Below, piece by piece: positions 54,701 to 59,920 of a stretch of 64,000 bases of DNA (positions are counted from its first letter, which is position 1; each line of letters opens with the position of its first letter). The position numbers and the translations under genes were made by a program. Below the pieces are notes generated by a model. The model saw nothing but the letters and a program-made list of their open reading frames with translations, did no database searches and was not told the DNA's origin. Source of the DNA: a bacterium UBP14_UBA6098 (lineage in GTDB: Bacteria > UBP14 > UBA6098); contig DIWU01000003.1 of assembly GCA_002428525.1 (NCBI GenBank), positions 1 to 64,000 on the forward strand, written 5' to 3'.

Positions 54701-54969
54701 TCGATCGTGTCGATGTTGGTCGAGAACTCGACATTGACCTCTTTGAGTGGCTTTCGCGAGTTCGCGCCGATAATGAGCGCGTGGATCTCGGTTTGGCCTC
54801 CCGAGACGATTATTGGATAGTCGGCCCATAGGCTGTCGATGAGGTAGTCGGTTTCGACATCCCAGCCGAAATTGCCGCTTCTTCCGCATCCGGTGTTAAA
54901 AATCAGAATAATCGATAAAAGGAAGAGAGTGAACCAGAGGCTGGTTCTAAGTATTTTTACCCCGGTCAT
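39772..54969 (-). CDS. Giant lipoprotein of about 45 Big_1/invasin-like Ig domains
   Basis: 5,065 residues and almost a quarter of the window. The N-terminus is a signal peptide ending LIFNTGCGRSG, a plausible lipobox with Cys28 although Asn at -3 is unusual. The rest is a continuous array of Big_1 domains of about 95-110 residues. Each starts with a version of 'L-V-A-D-G-x-S-x-x-x-I-T-A-x-V', continues with GNPV or G-x-P-V-S-D-G-T, and closes with VxAxxG or VxFxPG. Intimins and invasins carry such domains, but I see no transmembrane barrel or LysM domain here. The C-terminus leaves the array at about 4,930 and ends in a Pro-rich segment (SPPSEFEIPAEVPPQTAIVP) without a Por-type tail. I infer a long surface fibre or adhesin anchored by its lipid. 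GAGGAG precedes the ATG. Confidence 0.9.
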   Translation of the reverse strand: MTGVKILRTSLWFTLFLLSIILIFNTGCGRSGNFGWDVETDYLIDSLWADYPIIVSGGQTEIHALIIGANSRKPLKEVNVEFSTNIDTIENRSIITDENGIATTTFITFPDSTRRSATITAKVSAEQIRTKRMTIDILPINFIDPHYVFLNAIPDTVFADGVSRVNLEARVLGETYSPLAGHQVRFNFIEGNPGDLVMIVDSFALTNSNGIATAHFTVPSDSRRIIIDATVFGIGDTVSARDTVWVLDIPDVDFIDLHAEPSSIPADGISELILSAYVTVGATGTPAPNGTQITFSSEDGTLLPIADLKADNPKKANVAGLKNTKPMNLRGRPTSTRVAQTEGGYAYVKLRSSTTARRVLCTASASVGTGGTIEDSIEVRFTAGDPMSITVEAARSPILADGHDTTRITATVYDQYGNIASSGWSVTFETDKGTIFPPSANTDTTGSASSVLTSGVISGYARVIATCEGVSGFTEVLLSSSIPRYIQLNAQPNQLVADGTSSSTITAEVLDSLFNPVSDGVRINFSSSLGTLSGAKAMRGRGKFVFESMDLRQAVTSGGFASVTLTSGTLADTCIVAAWFAIYDTILGDTVITATDTLMLPFLPGDPSQVDSVTFSRDSILADGEDTCQVSAFVSDPYHNPVLAGHLITFDPDEGTVNPVSSNTDASGRAETKLTSSRSVGWHTVYATASGATPGSGDIYFYPILPDEIRLLMDVDSAVANGADSVLITAYVTDDEDRPCSDGTPVIFRTERGTFLPAASRAAALSSAKLDIQRKKEEIARTSAPRMRAERNDPIRESFEGISTFAPMADSFTVLTGGSFPAGIARINLISPTTIDSTFVYVSVATSDSTWAEDTMTVFFVPDAPSRIHLTAEPDTILADSSSTSAITASVFDAHGNRVGPGFLVEFEMAAGSEIFGAPVTLTDWTDDSDSSQAHTTFRSFYTAGEAVLNAKLSLFPSVSENVRIWLTGSSAGEVVLSTDSARIHIGSVMNVTANVYDSIGDPITDGTHVTFTVLPDTLATIVPSSPVTSGGIATAEFRPNTTADSCIVIATVGAIADTKTVQILPGEVTSIALTAFPPILSADGVSTSTVTATCTDVYGNPAEAGVSVSFTTDLGSIISPSVTDTNGIATTTFTAGVTIGTARIQANAGSAPTAMTNIELIGSEAHTLILTADSTHISIDGSGLGLTAYCVDGIGRPVSDGTRIDFSSVLGGFSSIYEFTVGGFVNTTLITGSDAGIDTVVASTITTTDTIADTLFIRYESGAANYISIEAADTILLADPRARTTITAICTDEYGNLLGAGQQVVFTSDQGSIISPVVTNASGIATTEYSASDFVGLVRIGASLDLANAWIYIEQIETTAAFISVTATPNRVTANGVDSAIVVARVLDASALPVSDGIVVDFSNNIFGGTAPVGTMPPFAATSGGDATISWRSPNYTAKAWVHGSVFGLEDSAIVDFISGAAAGITVWVDSSDTVVFADGESRGTIWAYVFDEYGNPIIGQLVIFSASPIGTYVFDRGYTDSTGTVSVQIFSNVSGNTTVMATAGGFTGYDELFFSPIVASEIFLSADDVRLVADGVSTTTIRAIVLDSMGVGVPDNTPVRFSTDSGFVFPGVAYTSSGEATTTLRASTTVGFATITGDAGDSVTGSTTVEFIPGPPAIIEFTPPPYDIPADGDTFTEVRVLVYDQYNNPVRAGVRVSFTTTLGTIDSMTFTDMTGAASVFLYAGTTPGTAVVWANSGDALSQVTVSFYSTFARNIVLYVDPRDVVADGRSTASVTGRVLDAVGMPVSDGSPVTFSVNPDSMGFITPNIATTDSGDFATVFNSRTIIGPAYIVARAGATVIDSVLIDLVPGSAASCSVWASPTSIPADSFSTSRCSVLVFDRFDHPVGAGYSVLFTATRGTIDPTSDITNPSGLVVADFTSGRTPGEARIRATSGTAWGETYITLTNAEVRFVNLTLDDPELVADGRSSTFARAMVTDSLGSPATDGTPVYFSIDTMPPGLPTDTTLASLSPTLAFTVAGEASVQVFSRDSAGRVWIKACCTVDTITSICDNAFLDLVPGDVDSIWVWAEDTLLPADGEAYTVVHAQFFDRYGNPLGSGITVQFVTSAGSIQPANTFTDGSGSAQAILTSGTVPSIARIDVTAGGRVGIGQVRFEAAPPEYLSLRADPRRIVADGESYSTITARIQNVLGQPVRDGTRIDFRSIDSAGDDFGSIEGVATTVGGEASVELFSETRTGTATVICSVSVDASTYLYDSVQVQFVPGDPFEVIVQSVVSETDTTPRDIIFADGRDSSTIRVFVYDRFGNPVESGNRIEMTISPVASLGSIVPSFGFTILDAPTTFRFLAGTSAGTAVITATTSAGPVGTKILRLVPLNVASIDLFADSMSLIANGVSSCGLRAIALDSMGMAVSDSTPIFFRTDVGFAYPGVAYTIAGVATSSLRSSTELDTATVIAYVGSAGDSGYIDDTVLVRFVSGPPQSIDIIPDPEAIAADGEQRSQIRTYVYDAVGNRVDGGYLVNYTTTLGTIDSLAVTGTVDDTNGIAITQLRSGITPGTALVMATSGSAVGIGRVDFLPDSLADASIVVAVDPNSLVADGLASATVSGMVRNSAGNPISDGTPVRLYTLPDSLGLLGFVSPTIVYTDSGKINATFTASTRAGSCNIVAYIGDTTASFISDTTRCDLVPGEPDSIAVWATPDTLPADSFSTAICSVAVFDRYRNPVRGGVTVDLSTSRGEIFPLSDETNSSGIVITTLRSDFTTGTARIVARAGTARGETDVHFVQTDIITISLTITDRIIPADGYTETECRATVLDTFGNPVSDGTPIFFATWPDTIGDTLLTSADTLGALIPQIAYTSTGIATTRFRVGTKRGRAWISASDGLGRGDQGFVEIIPGSCASIVLNPDSASIAANGRDETRVVATLLDDFGNRLLSGNSVQFGTDLGSIAPSNTFTNSAGDAYTILRAGTDPGIARVWAQSAGVFELTEVILRESMVGTLLLTANPVQLVADGMSQSIITCQVFDTDGSPVSDGTVVRFRVDPDTMGIVVSPKQTLGGSCVTTFTASTDVGTRSAWVIGSVTDTTVIPAVEISDSIRILLIPGPAATIEVWADTLDLDYPGRDTIWADGFDDITIYARVLDQYGNRMLAGKTVSFQTNRGTIVSSAITDTMGVARALLTADIQPGDAIIQARCDDAAGYHQVYMHPTDVDNIVLFADSTEMRANGTSRTKVYAHVYSDGGHLISNGTQVTFWVDSVGWAHPEPAIAFTDSGIATIYLRSDTLAGQIGVWATAESDTANMTLRLLPGPANRLDAYAELDSIFADGSSNVAVSCTVFDRYSNPVTPGTAVSFTTTLGSIGATAFTNTSGFATTRLTSGTVPGDALVTIRSGDAIDFVQVRFDSLLAAEIVLNIVPARLPGDGISTAEVTAYVFDSVGLPVSDGTRVSFQHINAAPNGIINPRIAFTSGGIATATLTAPLAVGTDSISATVGATVEDVVSVVYEPGDPAVIEFDPAFSDSLPADGSGMEQAVYVLDEFRNPVRIGTSVSFETTRGTVITPTVVEDATGRARTYISSTETGPALLTARSGSAVGSRVIQYLAIEANFVDLVANPVRIIANGTSTSNITVTVLDTSSIDGSRPVSDRTPVFLEVIGTGVVNPRTVYTSGGQATATLTSGVIVGDNQVVATVTETLKDTVAVEFVAGAPSILDFHQINPTMIADGADTQTVIVRVRDAFGNPVANGLAVNFSINKGYVTPISATGGVWPGDSVGYAQAVVVSGTDYGVASLSATCGSATNYATIQFIPLTADSLVLVVDPPLLISNGSSTASLTAVVFDSAGLPVSDGTIVRFSTTHGIINPAVAYTSGGIALSTLKAGTSPFDSVAVAASAGGAAVDTQFVQFIPGPPAVIEVTADREIIEANGVDSSMITVRVLDQYGNPVASGVAVNFSATLGTIIPTSYTDTAGYVTVRLIAGNTSGFSNVTITSGSATGNILIEFISTQVSDVTLTIIPPTLIANGSSTAEVSVVVLDSLGSPISDGTTVRFYGLNLGSITPIFATTTGGIARATISSYTSTGLDTLYARSGLIEVWDTISFISGPPDYILLSSADLILTANETDTTRIFGQVFDQASNPVGIGHVVNFSVEPAGYGTIWAADVTDEDGLVDVPFRAGRYAGVAIIRAECEGADGITQVELQPTNVNEIHVSVADRFMPADGVSSTQVSAFVTDSSGMEIADGTGVRFGQIVTPGSQPALLNPSFVTTSDGFARINLIAPTFVGSTSIYAYCILPDGLGGFDTIASVETLEVSFQPGNVSTIRFDTLGALDYEQINYVQLKADGEDTIKASISVEDAFGNGIPGATLNLTLATGTVVPPIGVTGSDGRLPFRITAPNRIGNTYLQASTGGVTGYLPVEFIPTKTANIALSVTPRGLPADGTSTANVRAIVTDSLGNPVSDGVIVRFTAKYGLIAPLDSLESGVATAILVSADRPSVDTVWASCQTETIAVEVIYDAGPADAITIFVTPDTATVGSSTLSAVTGMVTDAAGNPVARGTYVYISVDSTGMGSIADPVVATDDSGNYRTNYAPGLKAGLTGIVARVGSLTARKDFLLYAGPPHTTDIAVSRDFIYIRGVGEVDQSVISAVIYDQYDNPVRDSSIVVFRIVAYPTGGSLDPELIPGGTLISDTVYTINGRASATLRAGDRSGSIVVEATAYLPGGGTFVTRAPRITVGSGLPRNVSVSAYECNVRGWDVDGVPNQILAIITDEFLNPVAPGTAVWFTSDEGAITTSATTNDSGFAFATWFSSSPRTDGVVEVTAETRDTSGIRQGSVSFYASGRPNRIDISVLPGLTYADSTGFSDVRVDVWDVNENPVTDSTTVQLVTDWGSVISPIYTTNECYASYAIGRYTARNVYIDNYCASDTGGLARVTGTVGGISQSDTIFLKHDTPNSEESKITAPESVPYGYDFPVSVRIVDQWKNPICGELVELFGANATVLPPTSGVTGPTGEISFTVAAAPDTNYPSSGVIIARINSTGGTINVPVTYSSRRRPSPPSEFEIPAEVPPQTAIVPAEAYLGRRD
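40180..54850 (-). repeat. Coding tandem array of Big_1-like modules with two-module period
   Basis: About 45 recognisable 'ADG'-type module starts. Two module types largely alternate. One contains 'G-x-P-V-S-D-G-T-x-V-x-F' and ends in 'F-x-P-G-x-P'. The other contains 'D-x-Y-G-N-P-V' with 'G-x-x-V-x-F-x-T-x-x-G-T-I' and leads into 'x-I-x-L-x-A-D-P-x-x-L-V-A-D-G'. The repeating unit is therefore about 200 residues or 600 bp. Copies are diverged, unlike the recent duplication at 3834-4949. Confidence 0.75.
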
Positions 54970-55026
54970 GTTAGCTCCTCGGGTTGATATTAAAATCGAA
55001 ACTATCTAACTATGTTTCATGTAATT

Positions 55027-55055
55027 ATATTAAATCCGTTGAAGTGATTTGTCAA
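55027..55055 (-). promoter_or_regulatory. Promoter of the giant Ig-protein operon
   Basis: On the minus strand TTGACA (55055-55050), 17-nt spacer, TAATAT (55032-55027); a TATAAT also occurs at 55029-55024 with 20-nt spacing. The predicted leader is about 50 nt. It sits in the 249-bp gap 54970-55218, which otherwise shows no gene or clear terminator. Confidence 0.6.
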
Positions 55056-55218
55056 GCCTAAATTCTTTCTTCATGTCATTTAACAAAATGAGCATGAGAC
55101 CGAAAAAGTGATTCCGGTCTTTCAAAATCGGTATTATATTTTATCAATTATAGGCGAAAGCGAAGATATAGCAACTTCTTCATTGCCCTCGAGATGCCGT
55201 TAAATACCTTATCTGCGG

Positions 55219-56181
55219 CTAAAAGACGAGGCGAAGCGTATCGCGGAAGATGCCCTTCGCTCCGAAGCCCTCTTTGAAATGCGCGAGGCCGAAATTCGGC
55301 TCCATATTGAGGGTATAGGTTCCGAAGTCGAACCATTCGAAGCCGCGGGCGATGCACCAGCGGAAGATCTCCCAGAACAGGAGGTTCAGGGGGCGGAATT
55401 TCTGCGCAGACTCGCGATGGCTGATATAGAAGGCGATGACTGCGCGCTCGTTGACCTCCCAGAGGTTGACACCGGCGACGGGCTCGCCCTCGGCGAGGGC
55501 GGTCATTTGGTGGATTTTTTCGGGGAAGCGGCGCTTGAGGTCGAGAAGCTCCTCGAGGGTGTGCGTGGGTTTGACATTGTGGCGCGCGCCGAGGTTGGCC
55601 TCGAGAATCGAATAGAATGGCGGGATTTCGGCATCGAGATCGATTATGACACCGAGCTTGGCGGCCTTGCGGGTTGAGGTTCGCGCCTCTGGGGTGAAAC
55701 GCGCGAAGGTGGCCTCGTCGGTTGGGCCGAGGCGGAGAACCGCGGTCAGTTCGCGCTTGACGAAGAAGGCGCCCCTTCGCATGAGAGCGAAATCGACATG
55801 CTCCTCGGGCATCGCGTGGTAGATCGTCGGGACGCGTGTGAACTCGATGCCCTCGTAGCCGCTTCGTTTTGCCCAATCGATCCAAAGCTCGACCATGCGG
55901 TGCGCGCCCTCGACGCCGACCTCCGGATCGAGGGCGATTCCGCCGAAGCTCGCGCCCGGGTGGCTGACATGAACTATCTTGCCGTCGCGGTTGCGGGTTG
56001 CCCCGGGAAGGATTCCGAGCATCTTGCCGCGGTGCTCGAAGAAAAGGTGGCGCGCGTCGAAGCGCCCGGCCGGGTGGTAATCGAGGAAGTTCTGTGTGTG
56101 GAACATCGTGCCGTTATTGGCCTTGGAGGCGAAGGCCTCCCATTTTTCGCGATGCTCGGGGGTGTATTCGACGATCTTCAT
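55219..56181 (-). CDS. FemAB/BioF2-like GNAT family acyltransferase
   Basis: 320 residues with two GNAT-like halves, as in FemABX peptidyltransferases and the BioF2-like acetyltransferase domain (PF13480 type). The pattern includes the N-terminal MFHTQNFLDYHP, the IEFTRVPTIY strand and, in the second half, HTLEELLDLKRRFPEKIHQM, AGVNLWEVNERAVIAFYIS, NLLFWEIFRWCIARGFEWFD and FGTYTL. Relatives add amino acids to peptidoglycan bridges or acylate sugars; the substrate here cannot be told. The start ATG overlaps the stop of the PorZ-like gene by 4 bases (56178-56181). It is the last gene of a five-gene overlapping chain. Confidence 0.8.
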   Translation of the reverse strand: MKIVEYTPEHREKWEAFASKANNGTMFHTQNFLDYHPAGRFDARHLFFEHRGKMLGILPGATRNRDGKIVHVSHPGASFGGIALDPEVGVEGAHRMVELWIDWAKRSGYEGIEFTRVPTIYHAMPEEHVDFALMRRGAFFVKRELTAVLRLGPTDEATFARFTPEARTSTRKAAKLGVIIDLDAEIPPFYSILEANLGARHNVKPTHTLEELLDLKRRFPEKIHQMTALAEGEPVAGVNLWEVNERAVIAFYISHRESAQKFRPLNLLFWEIFRWCIARGFEWFDFGTYTLNMEPNFGLAHFKEGFGAKGIFRDTLRLVF

Positions 56182-58436
56182 AGGTCATTCCTAATGAGTG
56201 CTATTTTTCCGCGGGCGATGCCCCTTGAAGAGGGGGCGATGAGGATATAAACCCCGCTCGCGACGGGTTTGCCGGCTGTGTTGCGGCCGTCCCATTCGAC
56301 AGCGGCGGTGGGGCCTTTTTCGGCGCTGGTGATTGTGCGAACGAGTCCGCCGTCGGCGGAGAAGATGTTCAGATCGGCGTCGGCGGGGACACCGGAAATA
56401 ATCACGCTCGTAGTAGCCCAGCCGTCCCATATGAAAGGATTCGGTGCGGAAATTAGGTCGGAGAGCTTATCCCCCTCGCTACCGAAGCCCGTCGTTAGGA
56501 CACCGATCGCGCCCTCGCCCATAAACCAAACCTCGCCGTTGGCGGGATTGACTTTAACCGAATAGAGATAATCGACCGGCAGGTCGGTCATCTCGTGGGA
56601 ATCGGCGTTTGTGCTGAGGCGGGATTTGATTGCATGCCATGTCGTGTCGGAGCTTCGGAACATAGCCGCGCCGTCGTCGGTGGCAATCCAGACATTGTCC
56701 CACTCGTCGATCGCGACATCGGCAACACCGAGGGAAATATGGTCGGGGATAGTTCTTTGTAGGACAATTCCGAGGCTCGGCTCGATCGTCGCGACACCGC
56801 CGTCCGCGGCAATCCAAGCCCGTCCCTCGCTGTCCGAGGCGATTTGGAAGACCGAGGAACTGGGCAAGGCGTCTCGGTAGGCGTAGATTCGGTCGTCGGA
56901 GGTTTCGGCGATATTCGACCCGAGGGCGATTTCGACGACACCCTCGTCCTTGATGACAAGCCAAACTCTCGATTCGTCGACGGCGATGCCGTGAATATTA
57001 TTCGAGGTGATGCCGGTGGAGCCGCTGTAGTATGAAACAACCGGCGAATCGAGACCGCCGTAGGGGCTGAAGGCCGCGACCGCCAGCGCCGAGGTAGCGT
57101 AAAAGTTCGTCACCCAGATTAGATCGCGGAAGGGATCGTAGGCCAAGGCGCGGCAAACGACCACCGAGGGCGCGCCGGTGATTCCACGGAGAACGCTGTT
57201 CGTCTCGTTGAAGACTTGCCATTCGCCGTCAGAGGCGCGGCGGAAGACGCCATAGCCGTTCGTCCCTACCCAGAGGGCGCCGGTCGCGTCGATATCGATG
57301 CTGTAGGCTGTGAAAATTCCCCGCTCAACTATCGCCATAAGCGAATCGGAGGTTGAGATTGTCCAATCGGAGAAGGCCTCCCATCGGTCGTTTTCGAGGC
57401 GCATCACACCGAGATTCCGTGCGATGAGCCATACAGCGCCGTCCGGGGCGAAGGCTACATCGGAGAAGCCGGTGCCGGAGGGGGTATTCGGGGAAATCAC
57501 GCGGACAGTGTCTTCGCGAAGGACGCCGAAGCCGACCTCCATACCGACGAAAAGCTCGCCGTCGTGGGAGGTTCCGCCGTGAACCGCCCAGTGTTCGCTG
57601 AGGCGGACTGGAGCGAAGGTGCCGTTCGGCCTGTGTTTGAAAAGGCCTGAGCCTCCGGCGGCATAGAATTCGTTATTGAAGTAGAAGAAATCGTCGATTA
57701 TTCGATTGAACATGTATGAATCGGTTAGTGTATCGACGATTGTGCCATCGGTCCAGAAGATCGAGGGCTGTCCCGAGATGGGTTCGAGGGCGAACCATAC
57801 ACCGCCGGAATCGGCGAAGACTCCGTTGACCGGCCGCGAGGTACTCATGTTGCGCCATCCGCCGGGGACAAAGAGGTTATCCGATAGCCGGGCGAAGGCG
57901 AGGCCGGAGGCGGTGGCGGCCCATATGAGGCTGTCGTCGGCGGAGATCGCTGTGACGGCGATGTTGCGGTCGAAGCTCCCGAGCTTGGTGTAGTTCTCGG
58001 CGATCTCGATGGGGTCTGTGCCCGAGAAGATATTCAGTTTGGATATGCCGACCGAGGTCGCGACGAAGAGGTTCTCGCCCGAGGCGATGAGGTCGTTCGC
58101 AGAGATATTCGACCGAACAAGGTCTGAATTCGTCCGAAAGCGATTGCCCTCGAGGCGGCCTATCGAGCCGTTAGAGGCGCAGTAGAAAAGCTTGTCCCCT
58201 AAAACCGCTAAGCCTGTGATATCAAGGCCGCCGAGGCCGTCGAGGTTGGTCATGACCGTCGAGCGCTCGAGGGCGGGGTTATAGCGGATTAATCCGCCTT
58301 TGGTTCCGACGAAGACCTCGTCGCCGAACGAGGCGATCGCGTTTGTGTAATGCGCGTCGGCGTAGGTTCTCCACGACCCGGCCAGCTGACCGAAGACCGA
58401 GGATAAAAGAATAATAAGAATTAAAAAATGCTTCAT
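56178..58436 (-). CDS. PorZ-like beta-propeller protein with FlgD/Por-type C-terminal domain
   Basis: 752 residues; start ATG at 58436 overlaps the lnt stop. Signal peptide MKHFLILIILLSSVFGQ. The mature N-terminus (GSWRTYADAHYTNAIASFGD, VFVGTKGGLIRYN, LTNLDGLGG-like MTNLDGLGGLDITGLAVLGD) matches the two-component-regulator-propeller/PorZ pattern. More propeller blades follow (SDVAFAPDGAVWLIARNLGV, IHGIAVDESRVWLVIKDEGV, VADVAIDEWDNVWIATDDGA). The C-terminal about 90 residues (APNPFIWDGW, GVYILIAPSSRG) are FlgD-Ig-like. PorZ in Bacteroidetes is part of the type IX attachment complex; the homology here supports, but does not prove, such a system. An alternative is a surface-displayed propeller cargo. 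Confidence 0.75.
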   Translation of the reverse strand: MKHFLILIILLSSVFGQLAGSWRTYADAHYTNAIASFGDEVFVGTKGGLIRYNPALERSTVMTNLDGLGGLDITGLAVLGDKLFYCASNGSIGRLEGNRFRTNSDLVRSNISANDLIASGENLFVATSVGISKLNIFSGTDPIEIAENYTKLGSFDRNIAVTAISADDSLIWAATASGLAFARLSDNLFVPGGWRNMSTSRPVNGVFADSGGVWFALEPISGQPSIFWTDGTIVDTLTDSYMFNRIIDDFFYFNNEFYAAGGSGLFKHRPNGTFAPVRLSEHWAVHGGTSHDGELFVGMEVGFGVLREDTVRVISPNTPSGTGFSDVAFAPDGAVWLIARNLGVMRLENDRWEAFSDWTISTSDSLMAIVERGIFTAYSIDIDATGALWVGTNGYGVFRRASDGEWQVFNETNSVLRGITGAPSVVVCRALAYDPFRDLIWVTNFYATSALAVAAFSPYGGLDSPVVSYYSGSTGITSNNIHGIAVDESRVWLVIKDEGVVEIALGSNIAETSDDRIYAYRDALPSSSVFQIASDSEGRAWIAADGGVATIEPSLGIVLQRTIPDHISLGVADVAIDEWDNVWIATDDGAAMFRSSDTTWHAIKSRLSTNADSHEMTDLPVDYLYSVKVNPANGEVWFMGEGAIGVLTTGFGSEGDKLSDLISAPNPFIWDGWATTSVIISGVPADADLNIFSADGGLVRTITSAEKGPTAAVEWDGRNTAGKPVASGVYILIAPSSRGIARGKIALIRNDL

Positions 58437-59920
58437 TGAGTCTTCAATAATAATACCGCTAAAACGAGCAGAAAAGGAGTAGCAAAAAGACTGCCATAGC
58501 CGAGCCATTCGCCGGATCGGGTGAAGAATGTTCCGCCGGAGGAAACCGGGATACTGCCTACGAGCGTGGCTTTGACGCCGAGGGGTAGCGACGAGATGAG
58601 CCTCCCCTTTGTGTCGATGAATAGCGAGATCCCGGTCTGAGCGCAACGCGCGACCGCGAGGCGCGTTTCGACGGCGCGGAATCGGCTGAAGTTGGCGTGT
58701 TGGTAGGGGCCGGGGGTCATGCCGAACCAGTCGTCGTTGGTCAGGTTCACGAGGAATTGGGCGCCCATGCGGGCAAAGCCTAAGGCCGAGCGGCTGAAGA
58801 CCGATTCGAAGCATATCGGCGTGCCAAATTTGCCCTTTTCGACCTCGAAGACGAGAAAGTTCTCGCCGCGGGCGAAATGACTTCCTCCGACATCGAGATT
58901 CCGGAGGCCGGGAATGAACTCTTGGAAGGGGATCTGCTCGCTCATCGGCACGAGTTCCATCTTGTGGTAGGACTCGCTAATACGCATCGGCTCGATGAGC
59001 ACGGAGGCGTTGTAGTAGTGGGTCGAGCGGCGTTCGGGGTCGAAGTCGAGCGTGCCGGTTATAATCGGCGCGCCGGCGCGGTCGGAGGCCTGCTGAAGAA
59101 TACCTATCAGTGCGGGATAGCTACGGTGGTAATGCGCGGTGGCCGTCTCGGGCAGGACGATAAGATCGACCGGTTCATCGAGCGAGTCGATCATTGCGCT
59201 GTAGATATGGATATTTTGCCTGCGAAACGGGCCTTCCCATTTCTGCTCGGCGGGGATATTGCCCTGTATGAGGGCGATCTTGATCGACTCCGACGGCTCG
59301 GGGCGTTTAAGGCAATATAGGCCATAAATGATTGGTAGGACGAAGGTTAGAATCAACGCGATTATCAGGATCAGCCGCCTTTTTCCGATGAAAAACAGCG
59401 CAAAGATGAGGGCGTTGATCGCGACAATCCAAAGGCTGATGCCGAGGTGTCCGGTGATATCGGCCATCTGAATAAAGACTGTGTAGTTGCCCTGAGTGTA
59501 GGCCAAATCGAGCCACGGAAAACCGAGGCGGCCATAACCACGGGCGAACTCCATCGCGACCCAAAGCACCGGCGAGGCCGCCAGCGCTAGCGCTTCGCTT
59601 CGCCGCTCGAGGAATGAGTAAAGCAAGGCGAAAAGTGCGCTATAAAGTGAAAGAAGAGTGACGGCGCCGATCATGCCCGCAAATGTCGGCAGGGCGATCC
59701 AGTAAAGCGAAAGCAGGTTCGAGGTGAAGCCCCAAAGATAGCCTAATGCGAAGGCCGAGCGGCCGGACTTTCCTCGAAGAGCGGCGAAAAGCGGGACAAG
59801 GCAGAAAAAGGCGAGAAATGCCGGAAAAAGCGGCGGTTGCGCCGCGGAGAGAAGGACACCACCGGAGACGGCATAGATCAGATCGCGACTCGAGGCCTTA
59901 TCTCGAGGTTTGATGCTCAA
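58433..59920 (-). CDS. lnt: Apolipoprotein N-acyltransferase
   Basis: 495 residues from a TTG start that overlaps the purM stop (TTGA). The N-terminal about 200 residues form the multi-span Lnt membrane domain (SLYWIALPTFAG, FARGYGRLGFPWLDLAYTQG). A nitrilase-like periplasmic domain follows, with catalytic Glu in VLPETATAHY, Lys in HKMELVPMSEQIPF and Cys in GTPICFESVF. This completes the Glu-Lys-Cys triad. Lnt adds the third acyl chain to lipoproteins, such as the cyclophilin and giant Ig lipoproteins encoded nearby. A longer frame reaches 60148 but runs through purM. Confidence 0.93.
   Translation of the reverse strand: MSIKPRDKASSRDLIYAVSGGVLLSAAQPPLFPAFLAFFCLVPLFAALRGKSGRSAFALGYLWGFTSNLLSLYWIALPTFAGMIGAVTLLSLYSALFALLYSFLERRSEALALAASPVLWVAMEFARGYGRLGFPWLDLAYTQGNYTVFIQMADITGHLGISLWIVAINALIFALFFIGKRRLILIIALILTFVLPIIYGLYCLKRPEPSESIKIALIQGNIPAEQKWEGPFRRQNIHIYSAMIDSLDEPVDLIVLPETATAHYHRSYPALIGILQQASDRAGAPIITGTLDFDPERRSTHYYNASVLIEPMRISESYHKMELVPMSEQIPFQEFIPGLRNLDVGGSHFARGENFLVFEVEKGKFGTPICFESVFSRSALGFARMGAQFLVNLTNDDWFGMTPGPYQHANFSRFRAVETRLAVARCAQTGISLFIDTKGRLISSLPLGVKATLVGSIPVSSGGTFFTRSGEWLGYGSLFATPFLLVLAVLLLKTQ

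Noticed and set aside
55148..55885. Minus-strand frame overlapping the FemAB-like gene
   Set aside because: It is Arg/Pro-rich in the style of an out-of-frame translation; the 55219-56181 frame holds the real domain.
58437..58814. Extended N-terminus of the PorZ-like protein
   Set aside because: The extension lies inside lnt in another frame; a clear signal peptide begins at the ATG at 58436.
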